Assembly (NCBI GenBank): GCA_002773795.1
Contig: PFAD01000008.1
Location: forward strand, 457,247-521,246
Origin: Chlamydiae bacterium CG10_big_fil_rev_8_21_14_0_10_42_34
GTDB taxonomy: Bacteria > Chlamydiota > Chlamydiia > Chlamydiales > SM23-39
DNA: 64,000 nt
Direction: 5' to 3'
The notes beneath the pieces are model-generated. The model saw nothing but the letters and a program-made list of their open reading frames with translations. It made no database searches and was not told the DNA's origin. The position numbers were made by a program, and so were the translations under genes. This document shows positions 43,021-52,265 of this stretch, one piece after another (within the stretch, counting starts at the first letter, position 1; the number at the start of each line of letters is the position of its first letter).

Positions 43021-43572
43021 ATGGAAAAGACTTTTTCTCCCCATTTGACCTTAGCGAAAACTTATTGGAAAGACCATATTCAACCCAACGATATTGCAAT
43101 AGATGCAACTTGTGGCAATGGCCATGATACTCTTTTCTTAAGTGAAATCTGCACTGTGATCGGACTTGACATTCAAGAAAAGGCCCTCCAAAACACCCAA
43201 AAGCTCCTCCAAAAGCATCAAAAAAATGCAACGCTTCACCTCCTCTCTCACGCCCTCATTGACACTCTTTCATTTTCTTATGCCCCCAGACTTATCGTTT
43301 ATAACCTTGGCTATTTACCCCATGCCGATAAAACTCTGACAACAAAAACAGATTCAACGATAGAAAGTGTCAGAAAAAGCTTACAGATCTTAGCCAAAGA
43401 TGGTGCGATTTCAATCACGTGCTACCCTGGACACTCCGAGGGGGAAAAAGAGCAAAGCGCACTGGAGATTTTTATTTCAGAGCTACCCTCAGATAGATGG
43501 AAAGTAACACATCATAAGTGGTGTGATCGCCCAAAAGCACCGTCTTTGATTTGGATTTCATCCATAATATAA
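43021..43572 (+). CDS. YtqB/MnmM-type SAM-dependent methyltransferase
   Basis: A Rossmann methyltransferase of the PF06962 family: IAIDATCGNGHDTLFL is motif I, GLDIQEKAL the acidic strand end, YNLGYLPHADK the NPPY-equivalent, and ITCYPGHSEGEKEQSAL the family block. In Bacillus and plants the family methylates tRNA wobble uridine derivatives. ATG 43021 (MEKTFSPHLTLAKTYW) fits the family start; ATG 42970 is in frame but neither has a clear ribosome site. The 3' end overlaps folC by 61 bases antisense. Confidence 0.85.
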   Translation: MEKTFSPHLTLAKTYWKDHIQPNDIAIDATCGNGHDTLFLSEICTVIGLDIQEKALQNTQKLLQKHQKNATLHLLSHALIDTLSFSYAPRLIVYNLGYLPHADKTLTTKTDSTIESVRKSLQILAKDGAISITCYPGHSEGEKEQSALEIFISELPSDRWKVTHHKWCDRPKAPSLIWISSII

Positions 43573-44531
43573 AAACTCCCCGCAACGACGCCGCGGATCG
43601 GGCAAACTTCTTTTGCATTAAGAAATTGGATCAATCGAGGATGCGCTGATTTTAAAAAGGTGATCTCTTCTGCTACCGGTTCGATCACTTTGAGACACCT
43701 TTTCCAATCTTTCTCTTTTGAAAACGCCAGAAAAAAGGGGAATTTTTGATTTGGATAGTGAAATTGGAGCATTTGAACAAGTTTTTCAAAAGCTGCCTCG
43801 TTATGTGCAACATCAAAAATGAGCTGTCCTTTTTTAGCAAATCGACATGACGGCTGAGCATCTAACCCCGCCTCCCCTTCAATTCCAAGTTCGAGAAGAG
43901 CCAATTTTGCAATATTTCTGTTTTCTAGATAGTAATTTGGCGCAGAGCAAGCAACTCTTGCATTTGGGAAAAATGGCCCAGCACTTGGACCCACAATGAG
44001 AGGGACATTTGGTTTTACAATCCCCCCTTTTTCCTTTGCAATTAGCTCTAGTGTATCTCCTAAAATTGCCGTGTGATCAAGGCCAATTGATGTGATGATT
44101 GATAAAACGGGGCAAATGACATTGGTTGCATCGAGTCTTCCCCCAATTCCTGCCTCAATTACAGCGTAGTCCACCTTTTCACGAGCAAAGTGGATAAATG
44201 CCATGAGCGTGAGTACATCAAAAAAGGAAAGAGAGGGGTCAAATACTTCATTGAAAATTTCTTCAGCCACATTTTGAGAGATGAGCTCGCCATTGATCTG
44301 AATTCTTTCTCTAAAGTTATGAATATGGGGCGATGTGTAAAGTCCCACTTTATAGGAAGAGGCCCTTAGTGCCGCTGCAATTTTTGTTGCGACAGATCCT
44401 TTTCCATTTGTGCCTGCTATATGAATCGATTTGAATTGCCGGTGAGGAAACTTCAGCTTTTCATCAGCAAGCAACATCTGAGGAAATGTTTTTCCTCCCC
44501 TTCCACCAAGGGAAAATAGTTTATCGATCAC
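43512..44531 (-). CDS. folC: Folylpolyglutamate/dihydrofolate synthase, short form
   Basis: Mur-ligase-family enzyme adding glutamate to folates. The P-loop IHIAGTNGKGSVATKIA, the YTSPHIHNFRERIQING block and SIGLDHTAILGDTLELIA are all clear. At 339 residues it is shorter than the usual 400-430: the central-to-C-terminal part is compressed and the C-domain motif reads FDVAHNEAAFEKL. Catalytic motifs look intact. ATG 44531 overlaps the PHP gene by 11 bases. The 3' end overlaps the methyltransferase gene antisense. Confidence 0.88.
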   Translation of the reverse strand: MIDKLFSLGGRGGKTFPQMLLADEKLKFPHRQFKSIHIAGTNGKGSVATKIAAALRASSYKVGLYTSPHIHNFRERIQINGELISQNVAEEIFNEVFDPSLSFFDVLTLMAFIHFAREKVDYAVIEAGIGGRLDATNVICPVLSIITSIGLDHTAILGDTLELIAKEKGGIVKPNVPLIVGPSAGPFFPNARVACSAPNYYLENRNIAKLALLELGIEGEAGLDAQPSCRFAKKGQLIFDVAHNEAAFEKLVQMLQFHYPNQKFPFFLAFSKEKDWKRCLKVIEPVAEEITFLKSAHPRLIQFLNAKEVCPIRGVVAGSFYIMDEIQIKDGAFGRSHHL

Positions 44532-45348
44532 TTGCTTTCAACTGCTCAAATATCTCCTCATTAACCCAAGAGCTGCCGAGTCGAATATGAGGCTTTATCT
44601 CGCCATGATAATCGGAGCCTCCCGTTGCAATAAGATCTTTGTCTTTTGCAAGTTTGACCCAAGGAAGTTCTTGTGCTTTTGCAAGCATACTGTAGTAACA
44701 TTCGATCCCGTCAAACGGCAAATCGAGGAGCTTTTTCAAAAATGAATGTTTCTTGATAAAATGGGGATGGGCCAATACTGCCTTTCCATTTGCTAGATGA
44801 ATTTGTTCGATCACCTCTTTCGGAGTGAATTTGATCCCGGAAGTATAGCAAAGCCCCCCTTCGCGCAAATAGTGGTCAAATGCTTCGCGCTCTGTTTTCA
44901 CATACCCTTTTCGAACCATGAGTTGTGCAATATGGGGCCGGCCAATGCTTCGATTCGCTGCAAATGTTTTGAGCTCCTCTTCCAAAATCACCATTTTTCG
45001 ATCTGCAAGTCTTTTCAAGATCCCCCGATTGCGCTCATTTCTTTTTGTCTGCATTAACGTGAGAAACTCGTTTAGTTTTTGAGAATGAACATCAAATCCA
45101 TATCCAAGAATATGGACAGAGGTTCCTTCGAGTTCAGAAGAAATTTCCATGCCAGGGAGAAGTTGAATCCCCAACGTTTGGGCTTCTGCAAAAAGTTCTG
45201 GGGTATATGCGGCAATTGTATCGTGATCTGTGATTGAAAGTCCCTTCAGCCCTACTTCCTTGGCTAAACGCAGCAGTACTTCAGGGGGATCTGATCCATC
45301 AGAGCATGTTGAGTGGCAATGGAGATCTGCACGAAAATCATTGGGCAT
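44521..45348 (-). CDS. PHP-family phosphoesterase (YciV/RnaAM-like)
   Basis: 275 residues with a full PHP metal site: DLHCHSTCSDGSDPPE, ITDHDT, GMEISSE, LAHPHFI and TGGSDYHG. Relatives hydrolyse 3',5'-nucleoside bisphosphates or trim 5' ends of RNA. It overlaps murB by 11 bases and folC by 11 bases, so murB-PHP-folC are co-translated. Confidence 0.9.
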   Translation of the reverse strand: MPNDFRADLHCHSTCSDGSDPPEVLLRLAKEVGLKGLSITDHDTIAAYTPELFAEAQTLGIQLLPGMEISSELEGTSVHILGYGFDVHSQKLNEFLTLMQTKRNERNRGILKRLADRKMVILEEELKTFAANRSIGRPHIAQLMVRKGYVKTEREAFDHYLREGGLCYTSGIKFTPKEVIEQIHLANGKAVLAHPHFIKKHSFLKKLLDLPFDGIECYYSMLAKAQELPWVKLAKDKDLIATGGSDYHGEIKPHIRLGSSWVNEEIFEQLKASDR

Positions 45349-46180
45349 CGATCATTCTAACTTCAGGTTCTAGCAATGTGCCAGTTTGCTCTAAAACTTT
45401 TTCCTGCACAAGACGAATTAGCTCTTTTACATCTTTTGCCGTTGCCAAATTGTGATTCACGATAAAATTTGCATGGATTTCAGAAACTTTTGCGCCGCCA
45501 ACACAAAAACCTTTGAGCCCGCACTTTTCGATGAGCGCGCCAGCAGAGGCTCCTTGGGGATTGCGAAAAATACATCCGGCGCTCTTCTCTTTTAATGGCT
45601 GCGTTTTCATCCGATAATCGATGATTTGCAATTGGGCTTTTCTTGCATTTGGATCAGGTGTTAAAGAAAAGGTAGCAGAAAGGATCACTCCATCCATTTT
45701 CTGAAAGGGTGAGCTTCGATAACCAAAAGTTAATTCCGTTCGTTTGTACTCTCGAAGCATTCCATCGAAAAATTGAACGGATTGAAGAGACTCGCATGTT
45801 TCATGACCATTTGCCCCCGCATTCATCCAGACTGCTCCACCAACTGTTGCAGGTATCCCTGATGCGAATTCAAGTCCCGACAAACCTTTGCGTGCTGCTT
45901 GGGCTCCAAGAAGAGAAAAACTATAACCTGCACCAACAGAGACTTCCGACTCTTTCCAACGACAAAAATCAATTTTATTTAAAATGACAAGACCCTTGAA
46001 GCCTTCATCACTAAAAAGGCAGTTCGAGCCTTTGCCTAAGATCATTTTGGGGAGATTGATTTGAAATGCTTGCTGCATCTCATCGATTGTAGAAACTTCG
46101 GCAAATAGGTGAATAGGACCACCGATACCAAAGGTGGAAAACTCAGATAAGGACCGGTTCTTCTGTAGCTGGAGCGCCAT
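45338..46180 (-). CDS. murB: UDP-N-acetylenolpyruvoylglucosamine reductase
   Basis: FAD enzyme making UDP-MurNAc, the second committed step of peptidoglycan synthesis. MILGKGSNCLFSDEGFKG is the FAD pyrophosphate loop, SGIPATVGGAVWMNAGANG and FGYRSSPF are conserved, and SAGCIFRNPQGASAG carries Cys where E. coli has the catalytic Ser, as in many other MurB. About 280 residues from ATG 46180; the in-frame ATG 46198 adds six residues. It overlaps nusB by 38 bases. Its presence agrees with a cell-wall pathway in the organism. Confidence 0.94.
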   Translation of the reverse strand: MALQLQKNRSLSEFSTFGIGGPIHLFAEVSTIDEMQQAFQINLPKMILGKGSNCLFSDEGFKGLVILNKIDFCRWKESEVSVGAGYSFSLLGAQAARKGLSGLEFASGIPATVGGAVWMNAGANGHETCESLQSVQFFDGMLREYKRTELTFGYRSSPFQKMDGVILSATFSLTPDPNARKAQLQIIDYRMKTQPLKEKSAGCIFRNPQGASAGALIEKCGLKGFCVGGAKVSEIHANFIVNHNLATAKDVKELIRLVQEKVLEQTGTLLEPEVRMIDAQ

Positions 46181-46577
46181 CTTTCTTATATACTCCATCT
46201 AAAATTGCGTTGACAAACTGAGAGCTCTCAGGGGTCCCGAATTTACGACAAAGACGGACCGCTTCTGCTATTGCTACCTTAGACGGAAGCTCGTTGTCAA
46301 ATAAAATTTCGAATAGGCCAAGGCGTAAAATCGTCTTTTCTACGCGTGAAATCCGATCAAAACTATACTCAGTTGAAGCCTCTGCAATGATCGCATCGAT
46401 CTCCTCTTGCTTCGCAAGCACCTCAGCTACACGAGCATGCGCATCAAGCATCGAGCGTCTCGTCGCTTTGAGTTCTGCCATCATAAAAGGGACGATCTCG
46501 TCCTTTTCCGATACAAATCCTTCACTATAAAGGATTTGAAATACAGCTTCTCTAAATTTTTGGGGAGGTAATGCCAT
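46143..46577 (-). CDS. nusB: Transcription antitermination factor NusB
   Basis: 144 residues from ATG 46577 (MALPPQKFREAVFQILYSEG). The typical all-helical fold ends with RVEKTILRLGLFEILFDNEL and AIAEAVRLCRKFGTPESSQFVNAILDGVYK. It binds boxA RNA with NusE for rRNA antitermination. An in-frame start at 46613 would add an unconserved dozen residues. The same strand continues into murB. Confidence 0.95.
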   Translation of the reverse strand: MALPPQKFREAVFQILYSEGFVSEKDEIVPFMMAELKATRRSMLDAHARVAEVLAKQEEIDAIIAEASTEYSFDRISRVEKTILRLGLFEILFDNELPSKVAIAEAVRLCRKFGTPESSQFVNAILDGVYKKDGAPATEEPVLI

Positions 46578-46760
46578 AAAAACATCTTTTGTTGGGCCTA
46601 AAATATAGCACAAAGGCTGAGTTTGTGAACATCAGTAAATTCCCCTCACCCATCAAGTTATTCTTTGCGAATCCAAATGGTGCCCTTTATAATTTTTCTA
46701 CCCTTGCATTTTTTTTTAATAATTTCTAGAATCACAATCTTACCCAGATGGAAACAAAGC

Positions 46761-47345
46761 GTGATTGGCGTATTTCTAGATTCAGAAACAAATGGACTTA
46801 ACTCTCAAATCCACCAGATTGTTGAGATCGCGTTTAAAATCGTCGACTTAACGACAGGCAAAGTTGTTGAAGACTACCAATCTCTAATTGCACAATCTAA
46901 AGAGCTTTGGGAAAAAAGTGACAAAGATAGTCTCGGCATCAATGGCTTTACATGGGAAGAAGTTTCAAAGGGCAAGTCCAAAGAGCTTGTTGCCAAAGAA
47001 ATTATCGAGATTTTTAAAAGATGCGGCGTGATTCGTAAAAAGGCAGTTTTCATCTGTCAAAATCCCTCATTTGATCGGGTCTTTTTTTCACAGATCATCG
47101 ATTCGGATACACAAGAGGGGCTCAACTTACCCTACCACTGGCTTGATTTAGCATCGATGTATTGGGCTTTAAGTATGAAAAAAGCCAAAGAAAAAAAGGG
47201 GCCATTTCCTTGGGAAACCGGGTTTTCAAAAGACTTAATCGCATCTCAATATCAATTGCCAGGGGAAGAAAAGCCACACCGCGCGATGAATGGCGTCGCC
47301 CATTTGGTACAATGCTACGAAGCTGTTGTTGGTTTCGCCTCTTAG
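46761..47345 (+). CDS. DEDDh 3'-5' exonuclease (DnaQ-like)
   Basis: The exonuclease core GVFLDSETNGLNSQIHQIVE gives the first D-E pair; FICQNPSFDRVFF is motif II, and HRAMNGVAHLVQCYEA supplies the His-Asn replacement of motif III (H...N where H...D is usual). It is likely a proofreading or oligonucleotide exonuclease. The frame is open to 46665, but that extension is hydrophobic and unconserved; GTG 46761 puts the start directly on the domain. Start uncertain. Confidence 0.78.
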   Translation: MIGVFLDSETNGLNSQIHQIVEIAFKIVDLTTGKVVEDYQSLIAQSKELWEKSDKDSLGINGFTWEEVSKGKSKELVAKEIIEIFKRCGVIRKKAVFICQNPSFDRVFFSQIIDSDTQEGLNLPYHWLDLASMYWALSMKKAKEKKGPFPWETGFSKDLIASQYQLPGEEKPHRAMNGVAHLVQCYEAVVGFAS

Positions 47346-47391
47346 GGAAAATCCGTTCCATAAAAGACCCTCTCTTAGTATATGGGAGTTA

Positions 47392-48840
47392 ATGTGCAAG
47401 AAAGTCGGGCTGATCACTTTTATATCCTCTGTAATTTTATGCGCTCCCCTGCTCGCAGACTTAAACCTTAAAAATCTCTCTTTGAAAGGGGCAGAAGAAA
47501 TTGCCCTTGAATACAACAAAAGCTTATTGATCGCTCGCGAAGGGACGACACAGGCTCAAGAGAGAAAATCACAAGCTGTATCGCGCTGGTTGCCCGCTAT
47601 CGGTTACAGAGCTGAATTTAGAGACATCGAGAAAAAAGAGCTCTTTTTTAACGTATTTAGTAGCGTTTTTGATTTTAGCCACCAAGGTTACAGCAGCATT
47701 TTACAATTGAGCCAACCCATTTTTTCTACAGATCTTCTTTTTGGGTTAAAATCAAAAAATCTAGAGGCTCAAGTGACAAGCTATGAGCAAGCAAACACGA
47801 AAAATGAACTTTTACTTGCTGTGCGCGACCGCTATTACGAGGTGCTTTTATACGAAAAGGCGCTCGTGATTGAACGAGAAAACATTGATTATTTGTCCTA
47901 CGCCTTGCAACAAGAACAGGGCAGACTCGATGCGGGAAATGCAACGCCATTTGAAGTCAATCAAAGTAAAGTTGCCGTTGCAAATGCGATCTCCACTTAC
48001 TATGCAACGTTGAAAAAGTTGAAAAACGCTCGCAATGCTTTTATTTTAACGTTAGGAATCGATCCTCTTTTAGAGCCGGAAATTTATTTAGAAGAGCACT
48101 CTATGCCCATCGATTCCATCCCCGTTCTTTCAGTAAAGCTTCAAGAGCTTAACGATGTATACGACTATCGAAGCGACACATTTCCAACGACCCTGGATTT
48201 TTCCCGCCATATCGAATCTTTAGAAAGAGCGAGAAAACTGACCCTCTTTACGGCAAGTGAGGTGCAAGAATATTTAGATTTAGCGCTCTCTTTAAGGCCC
48301 GATCTTTTAGCAAGAAAACTCCAAGTTGGCGTTGCCGATCAAAACGTAAATACAAAGCTTGGAACCTATCTTCCCAAAATCTCGGGATATGTCCGCTATT
48401 CCTACAATGACGTTGATCTCGGGACGCGCCCCTTCTTTAAGCAAGAATATGACCTATCTGCGGGTGTCGTCCTTAGCTGGAACCTTTTTGACAGCATGCT
48501 AAGAGAGCATGAAGTGAGAGAGGCCCGATCGATGCGCTCTTCATCTCGAATTAGTTACGACAAAGAGTGGCAAAGAATTGAAGTGGAAATCCGTAATGGG
48601 TTATATCAACTAGAAGAAGCGATGCTCACTTACCTCTCCTCTACACAGGCAGTTTTTGTGGCAGAACAGGCAAGAGAGCAAGCCAAGGACAAGCTCCACT
48701 TTGGCAGAATTGCACCGTTAGAATACCGCGATTCAGTCAACCAGCTTGCCCAAGCAAGAAACCAACAAAACCAAGCGAGTTTCGATCTTTTGGCCGCATA
48801 TTACCAGGTTAGATACGCAACAGGAGTTGATGCAAAATGA
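47392..48840 (+). CDS. TolC-like outer-membrane efflux protein
   Basis: 482 residues from ATG 47392, with signal peptide MCKKVGLITFISSVILCAPL ending LLA-D. Two helical repeats of the outer membrane factor family follow (LALEYNKSLL-type start, QEQGRLDAGNATPFEVNQSK, then DLALSLRPDLLARKLQVG and HFGRIAPLEYRDSVNQLAQA). It forms the channel of a tripartite exporter or type I system. The only neighbour in its direction is a small lipoprotein gene overlapping its stop; no pump genes are adjacent. A second outer-membrane factor lies in the efflux operon at 57020. Confidence 0.85.
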   Translation: MCKKVGLITFISSVILCAPLLADLNLKNLSLKGAEEIALEYNKSLLIAREGTTQAQERKSQAVSRWLPAIGYRAEFRDIEKKELFFNVFSSVFDFSHQGYSSILQLSQPIFSTDLLFGLKSKNLEAQVTSYEQANTKNELLLAVRDRYYEVLLYEKALVIERENIDYLSYALQQEQGRLDAGNATPFEVNQSKVAVANAISTYYATLKKLKNARNAFILTLGIDPLLEPEIYLEEHSMPIDSIPVLSVKLQELNDVYDYRSDTFPTTLDFSRHIESLERARKLTLFTASEVQEYLDLALSLRPDLLARKLQVGVADQNVNTKLGTYLPKISGYVRYSYNDVDLGTRPFFKQEYDLSAGVVLSWNLFDSMLREHEVREARSMRSSSRISYDKEWQRIEVEIRNGLYQLEEAMLTYLSSTQAVFVAEQAREQAKDKLHFGRIAPLEYRDSVNQLAQARNQQNQASFDLLAAYYQVRYATGVDAK

Positions 48841-48959
48841 AAAAATTGATGATTTTAGTCCTACCTCTTTTCCTAATCGGTTGTTCAGGTAATTCTGATC
48901 AGGACAACAGTGATTTTACCCCCTATCCAGAAAATACAAGCTTTTCTAAAAACCCATAA
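48837..48959 (+). CDS. Small lipoprotein (40 aa)
   Basis: MKKLMILVLPLFLIGCSGNS is a lipoprotein signal with the lipobox LIGC (Cys16), followed by about 24 polar residues ending FSKNP. The ATG overlaps the TolC stop (ATGA), which implies coupling. The function is unknown; an accessory to the channel is possible. Confidence 0.75.
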   Translation: MKKLMILVLPLFLIGCSGNSDQDNSDFTPYPENTSFSKNP

Positions 48960-48963
48960 AAAA

Positions 48964-48985
48964 TACCCCCTGATGAAGGGGGGTA
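48964..48985 (+). terminator. Hairpin after TolC-lipoprotein operon
   Basis: TACCCCC pairs with GGGGGTA around a short TGATGAAG loop, followed by a weak T-containing tail (ATTCTTGCT). Plausible terminator ahead of cdaA. Confidence 0.5.
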
Positions 48986-49105
48986 ATTCTTGCTATCTAA
49001 CCCAAAAAATCTTACAATTGCTTACGAGGCAAGCTCTTGTAGTGATCTGCAATTCAATCATGAATATCTTGCAAAGATTTATTGTTTTTTTGTAAAAGGC
49101 ATCCT

Positions 49106-49900
49106 ATGAGCTTTTTCCATGCCATGACTCCTTTCATCGAAGTTGTGATCATTGCGATCATGCTCAACTATATCCTCACGTTTTTTTGGAACACAAAATC
49201 GATGGATCTTGTCCTCGGGATCTTGGCCTTTTTATTTATTTTAGCAATCTCAAGCTGGCTCGACTTGCCTGTATTACACAAATTGATGGTTGTGATCGGT
49301 AATGTTGCCGTAATCGCCCTCATCATTATTTTCCAACCCGAACTGCGCGTTGCCCTATCGAAATTGAGTTTAAAGGGGCGAAGATTTCGTGAAGTTACGG
49401 AATTTGATCGATTCCTTGACCATTTAGCAGGTTCAGTCTACAGAATGTCTGAAAAAAGAGTGGGAGCCTTGATTGCGATTGAAAATGAAGACTCCCTCCA
49501 GGAATATGCGCAAAAAGCGGTGATGGTCAACGGAGAATTTTCCTCGGAATTTCTCGAAACCATTTTTTCAATCAACACCCCTTTACACGATGGCGCTGTC
49601 ATTTTAAGAGACAAAACCATTTTGGCAGCAGCAGTGATCTTACCGCTTGCTGAAGATGCCTCCCAACTTGCCAGATCCATGGGAACGCGCCACAGAGCAG
49701 GGCTTGGGTTGAGCCATATGACGGATGCTCTGGTCATTGTGGTTTCCGAAGAGACTGGGAAAGTCTCGATTGCCCGCGAAGGGATCATGACCCGTGGCGT
49801 AAAAATTGATCGCTTTAAAGGGATCATCCGCAGTATCTTTAATCCACCGCCTCGCGCAACGCAGAGTAAATTCAACTTCATAGAGTGGCTGAAGACGTGA
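49106..49900 (+). CDS. cdaA: Diadenylate cyclase CdaA
   Basis: Makes c-di-AMP from two ATP at the inner membrane. Three N-terminal transmembrane segments (about residues 10-80) precede the DAC domain with the catalytic NTPLHDGAVIL (DGA) and GTRHRAGLG (RHR) motifs. AAAGG 6 bases before ATG 49106 supports this start over the in-frame 49082. The stop overlaps the GTG of the YbbR gene, the usual CdaA-CdaR partner. c-di-AMP is known to be made in Chlamydia. Confidence 0.95.
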   Translation: MSFFHAMTPFIEVVIIAIMLNYILTFFWNTKSMDLVLGILAFLFILAISSWLDLPVLHKLMVVIGNVAVIALIIIFQPELRVALSKLSLKGRRFREVTEFDRFLDHLAGSVYRMSEKRVGALIAIENEDSLQEYAQKAVMVNGEFSSEFLETIFSINTPLHDGAVILRDKTILAAAVILPLAEDASQLARSMGTRHRAGLGLSHMTDALVIVVSEETGKVSIAREGIMTRGVKIDRFKGIIRSIFNPPPRATQSKFNFIEWLKT

Positions 49901-51147
49901 AGACACTATTAATTCGTTTATTTTTAGACAACTGGCAAAGAAAGCTCCTTTCCTTAATCCTCTCCATGATCATCTGGATGGTTGTAAGTCACTCGATGAC
50001 AGTTACGAAAGTAATTCCAAATGTTCCCGTACGAGTCACAAATCTAGCTCCAAACAAAACAATCGAGGGGATGCTCGTAACAGGTCACTTAAATAAGCGA
50101 GTCTCGCTAAGCATTGTTGGGCACAAAAAGGGCCTAGAAAACCTCAGCTCCAAAGATCTTGAAGTTGTCATTGATGCAAAAAACAAGTCTCATGAATGGA
50201 TCACAAGAATCTCTCATAAGAACTTAGTCAGTCTCAATCCAGATTTTGATCCTGTCAAAACTGTTTCAAGAGTTACTCCCATTGAAATGACTGTAAGACA
50301 GAGCAAACTTATCACAGAAAAAATCCCAATCCATGTAACCCAACCGATTGGTGAGGCCCCTAAAGGATACCAATATTTAGACATCTGGCCCTATCACCTT
50401 TCAATCCAAGTCACAGGTCCAGAAGAGGCCGTTAAAAAGCTCAAAAACCGCGGGATCAAGCTCACCTTCAACCTCAATGAAATCACGCAAGAACAACTCG
50501 ACGAGCTTCAAGCGCCTCAACAAGGTGATTACTCCGATGAAGTGAGCTTTAAAGTCCCTGAGTCGTGGAAAAAAGTCTCTTTAGCCAACTTATCCGACAC
50601 CCCCATTGAAATTGATGACCCTTTAGCCAAAGCGCTCAGAATTGATTTTTCGAGACGGGACCTTCTTCCTATAGGATTTTCAATCCCAGTAACGATCTTT
50701 TTCCCACCCAAATATAGCAATACGATCAACCCTGAAACGTACTCTTTGGCCACCAGCCAATTTATTTCAAAGAAAAATGGAATCAAACTATTTAACGAAC
50801 CTCTCTATGCACAAGGGGTGAGTCATCTGTTTTTAGAAACGGTAAAAGATATGATTCAGATGGTCATCATTGCTGCCCCCAAATCCGAAAGAGACTCCTT
50901 GCTCTGGAGCGCGCAGTTTATGTATCCACACGAGCTAGAAAACCGCTACATTGCAAAAGTGATGGCAGAGTCCAGCGAAGAGATTTTTGACATCCAACCT
51001 CACCTTCAAGAAGATTACTTGAGAAATCGTTTTCGTGGCTATATGAGCCGCTTTCGTCTCTATACGCCACAGAACAATAAGCTCTCTTTAAAGATCGAAC
51101 TTCAAGCAAACTCGATTTCGATAACCCCACAAAACTACTCAAAATGA
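49897..51147 (+). CDS. cdaR: YbbR-domain CdaA regulator (CdaR-like)
   Basis: About 416 residues. One N-terminal transmembrane helix (LLSLILSMIIWMVVSHSM) is followed by periplasmic YbbR repeats (VTKVIPNVPVRVTNLAPNK; LITEKIPIHVTQPIGEAPKG). CdaR proteins modulate CdaA activity. GTG 49897 overlaps the cdaA stop as GTGA. The C-terminal third has no clear family. It continues by ATGA overlap into the glycosyltransferase gene. Confidence 0.85.
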   Translation: MKTLLIRLFLDNWQRKLLSLILSMIIWMVVSHSMTVTKVIPNVPVRVTNLAPNKTIEGMLVTGHLNKRVSLSIVGHKKGLENLSSKDLEVVIDAKNKSHEWITRISHKNLVSLNPDFDPVKTVSRVTPIEMTVRQSKLITEKIPIHVTQPIGEAPKGYQYLDIWPYHLSIQVTGPEEAVKKLKNRGIKLTFNLNEITQEQLDELQAPQQGDYSDEVSFKVPESWKKVSLANLSDTPIEIDDPLAKALRIDFSRRDLLPIGFSIPVTIFFPPKYSNTINPETYSLATSQFISKKNGIKLFNEPLYAQGVSHLFLETVKDMIQMVIIAAPKSERDSLLWSAQFMYPHELENRYIAKVMAESSEEIFDIQPHLQEDYLRNRFRGYMSRFRLYTPQNNKLSLKIELQANSISITPQNYSK

Positions 51148-52265
51148 AGCATGTCGTCCTTTTAAAGTCTCGAGCTGGCAATTATGGCGGACTCGAAAAG
51201 TACGCATCAAGGATTGCAAATGCCTTTCACGAAAGAGGGGCAAAAGTCTCTATCTTAACAACAGGAAAAACCCTTCAATCAGAATTTCCTATCTACTCAA
51301 CTAAAACATTTTCCTGGCCCGCATTTATTCGGATGGAACAATTTGACCATTTTACGAAAAACTGGATCGAAAAAAACCAAGTCGATCTCGTCTTTGGAAT
51401 GGATCGCAACCGTTTTCAAACACATATTCGAGCGGGCAACGGAGTTCATGCAGCATTTTTAAAAAGTAGACTCCTCACTGAAGGTAAAGCCAAAGTCTTT
51501 TTATGCAAAATGAATCCCTTGCATCGCAAAATTTTGGAGCTTGAAAAAGCGGCCTTTGAAAACCCTTTGTTAAAAAAGCTCTTCACCAACTCTCATATGG
51601 TTAAAAAGCAAATCCTCGAGCACTACAATACTGACCCAAACAAAGTGCAAGTCATCCACAACGGAGTTGAGTGGGAAGAGATGCACGATGACTTCAACAA
51701 TTGGGAAGATGGAAAAAAACTCGCGCTTCAAGAATTTGGTCTAAATCCCGAACATTTTCAATTCCTTTTTATAGGCAGTGGTTACCTTCGAAAAGGGCTA
51801 GACAGACTCCTTGGCGGCCTCTCTCAGCTTAAACAAAAAGACTTTCACTTATCTGTCATCGGCAAAGACAACAATGTCGACCTCTATCGAGCTAAAGCTG
51901 TGCAATTGGGTTTAAAAGACCATGTTACTTTTTTTGGGGCCAGCGAAAAGACACGCCTTTTTTATCAACTTGCCGACTCTCTCATTATCCCCTCATTTTA
52001 CGATCCCTTCGCAAACGTGACCGTTGAGGCTCTTGCAATGGGCCTTTTTGTCATCTCTTCAAAACTAAACGGGGGCTATGAGGTGATTACCCCAGAAAAT
52101 GGGACTGTCATCGAAGATCTTTTATCTACTGACGCGATGGTAAATGCTCTTGAAATTGCAATGAACCACAAAAAAACACCCCTTAGCTCTTCTTCAGTCA
52201 GAAATTCGATTAAATACCTCGACTTTTCAAACCAAATGCGGACACTTATGGATAGCTGTGGATAA
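51144..52265 (+). CDS. GT4-family glycosyltransferase
   Basis: 373 residues, GT-B fold. The start KSRAGNYGGLEKYASRIANA binds the acceptor; IGSGYLRKGLDRLLGGL begins the nucleotide-sugar domain; PSFYDPFANVTVEALAMG is the EX7E-type motif. WaaG-like lipopolysaccharide core transferases match this pattern best. The ATG overlaps the YbbR stop, and the lpxL gene overlaps its end, suggesting a role in LPS assembly. The sugar is unknown. Confidence 0.85.
   Translation: MKHVVLLKSRAGNYGGLEKYASRIANAFHERGAKVSILTTGKTLQSEFPIYSTKTFSWPAFIRMEQFDHFTKNWIEKNQVDLVFGMDRNRFQTHIRAGNGVHAAFLKSRLLTEGKAKVFLCKMNPLHRKILELEKAAFENPLLKKLFTNSHMVKKQILEHYNTDPNKVQVIHNGVEWEEMHDDFNNWEDGKKLALQEFGLNPEHFQFLFIGSGYLRKGLDRLLGGLSQLKQKDFHLSVIGKDNNVDLYRAKAVQLGLKDHVTFFGASEKTRLFYQLADSLIIPSFYDPFANVTVEALAMGLFVISSKLNGGYEVITPENGTVIEDLLSTDAMVNALEIAMNHKKTPLSSSSVRNSIKYLDFSNQMRTLMDSCG

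Noticed and set aside
46665-46760. Hydrophobic N-terminal extension of the DnaQ-like exonuclease as a membrane anchor
   Set aside because: No ribosome site; the domain begins immediately at GTG 46761, and the upstream bases look like an intergenic AT-rich gap.
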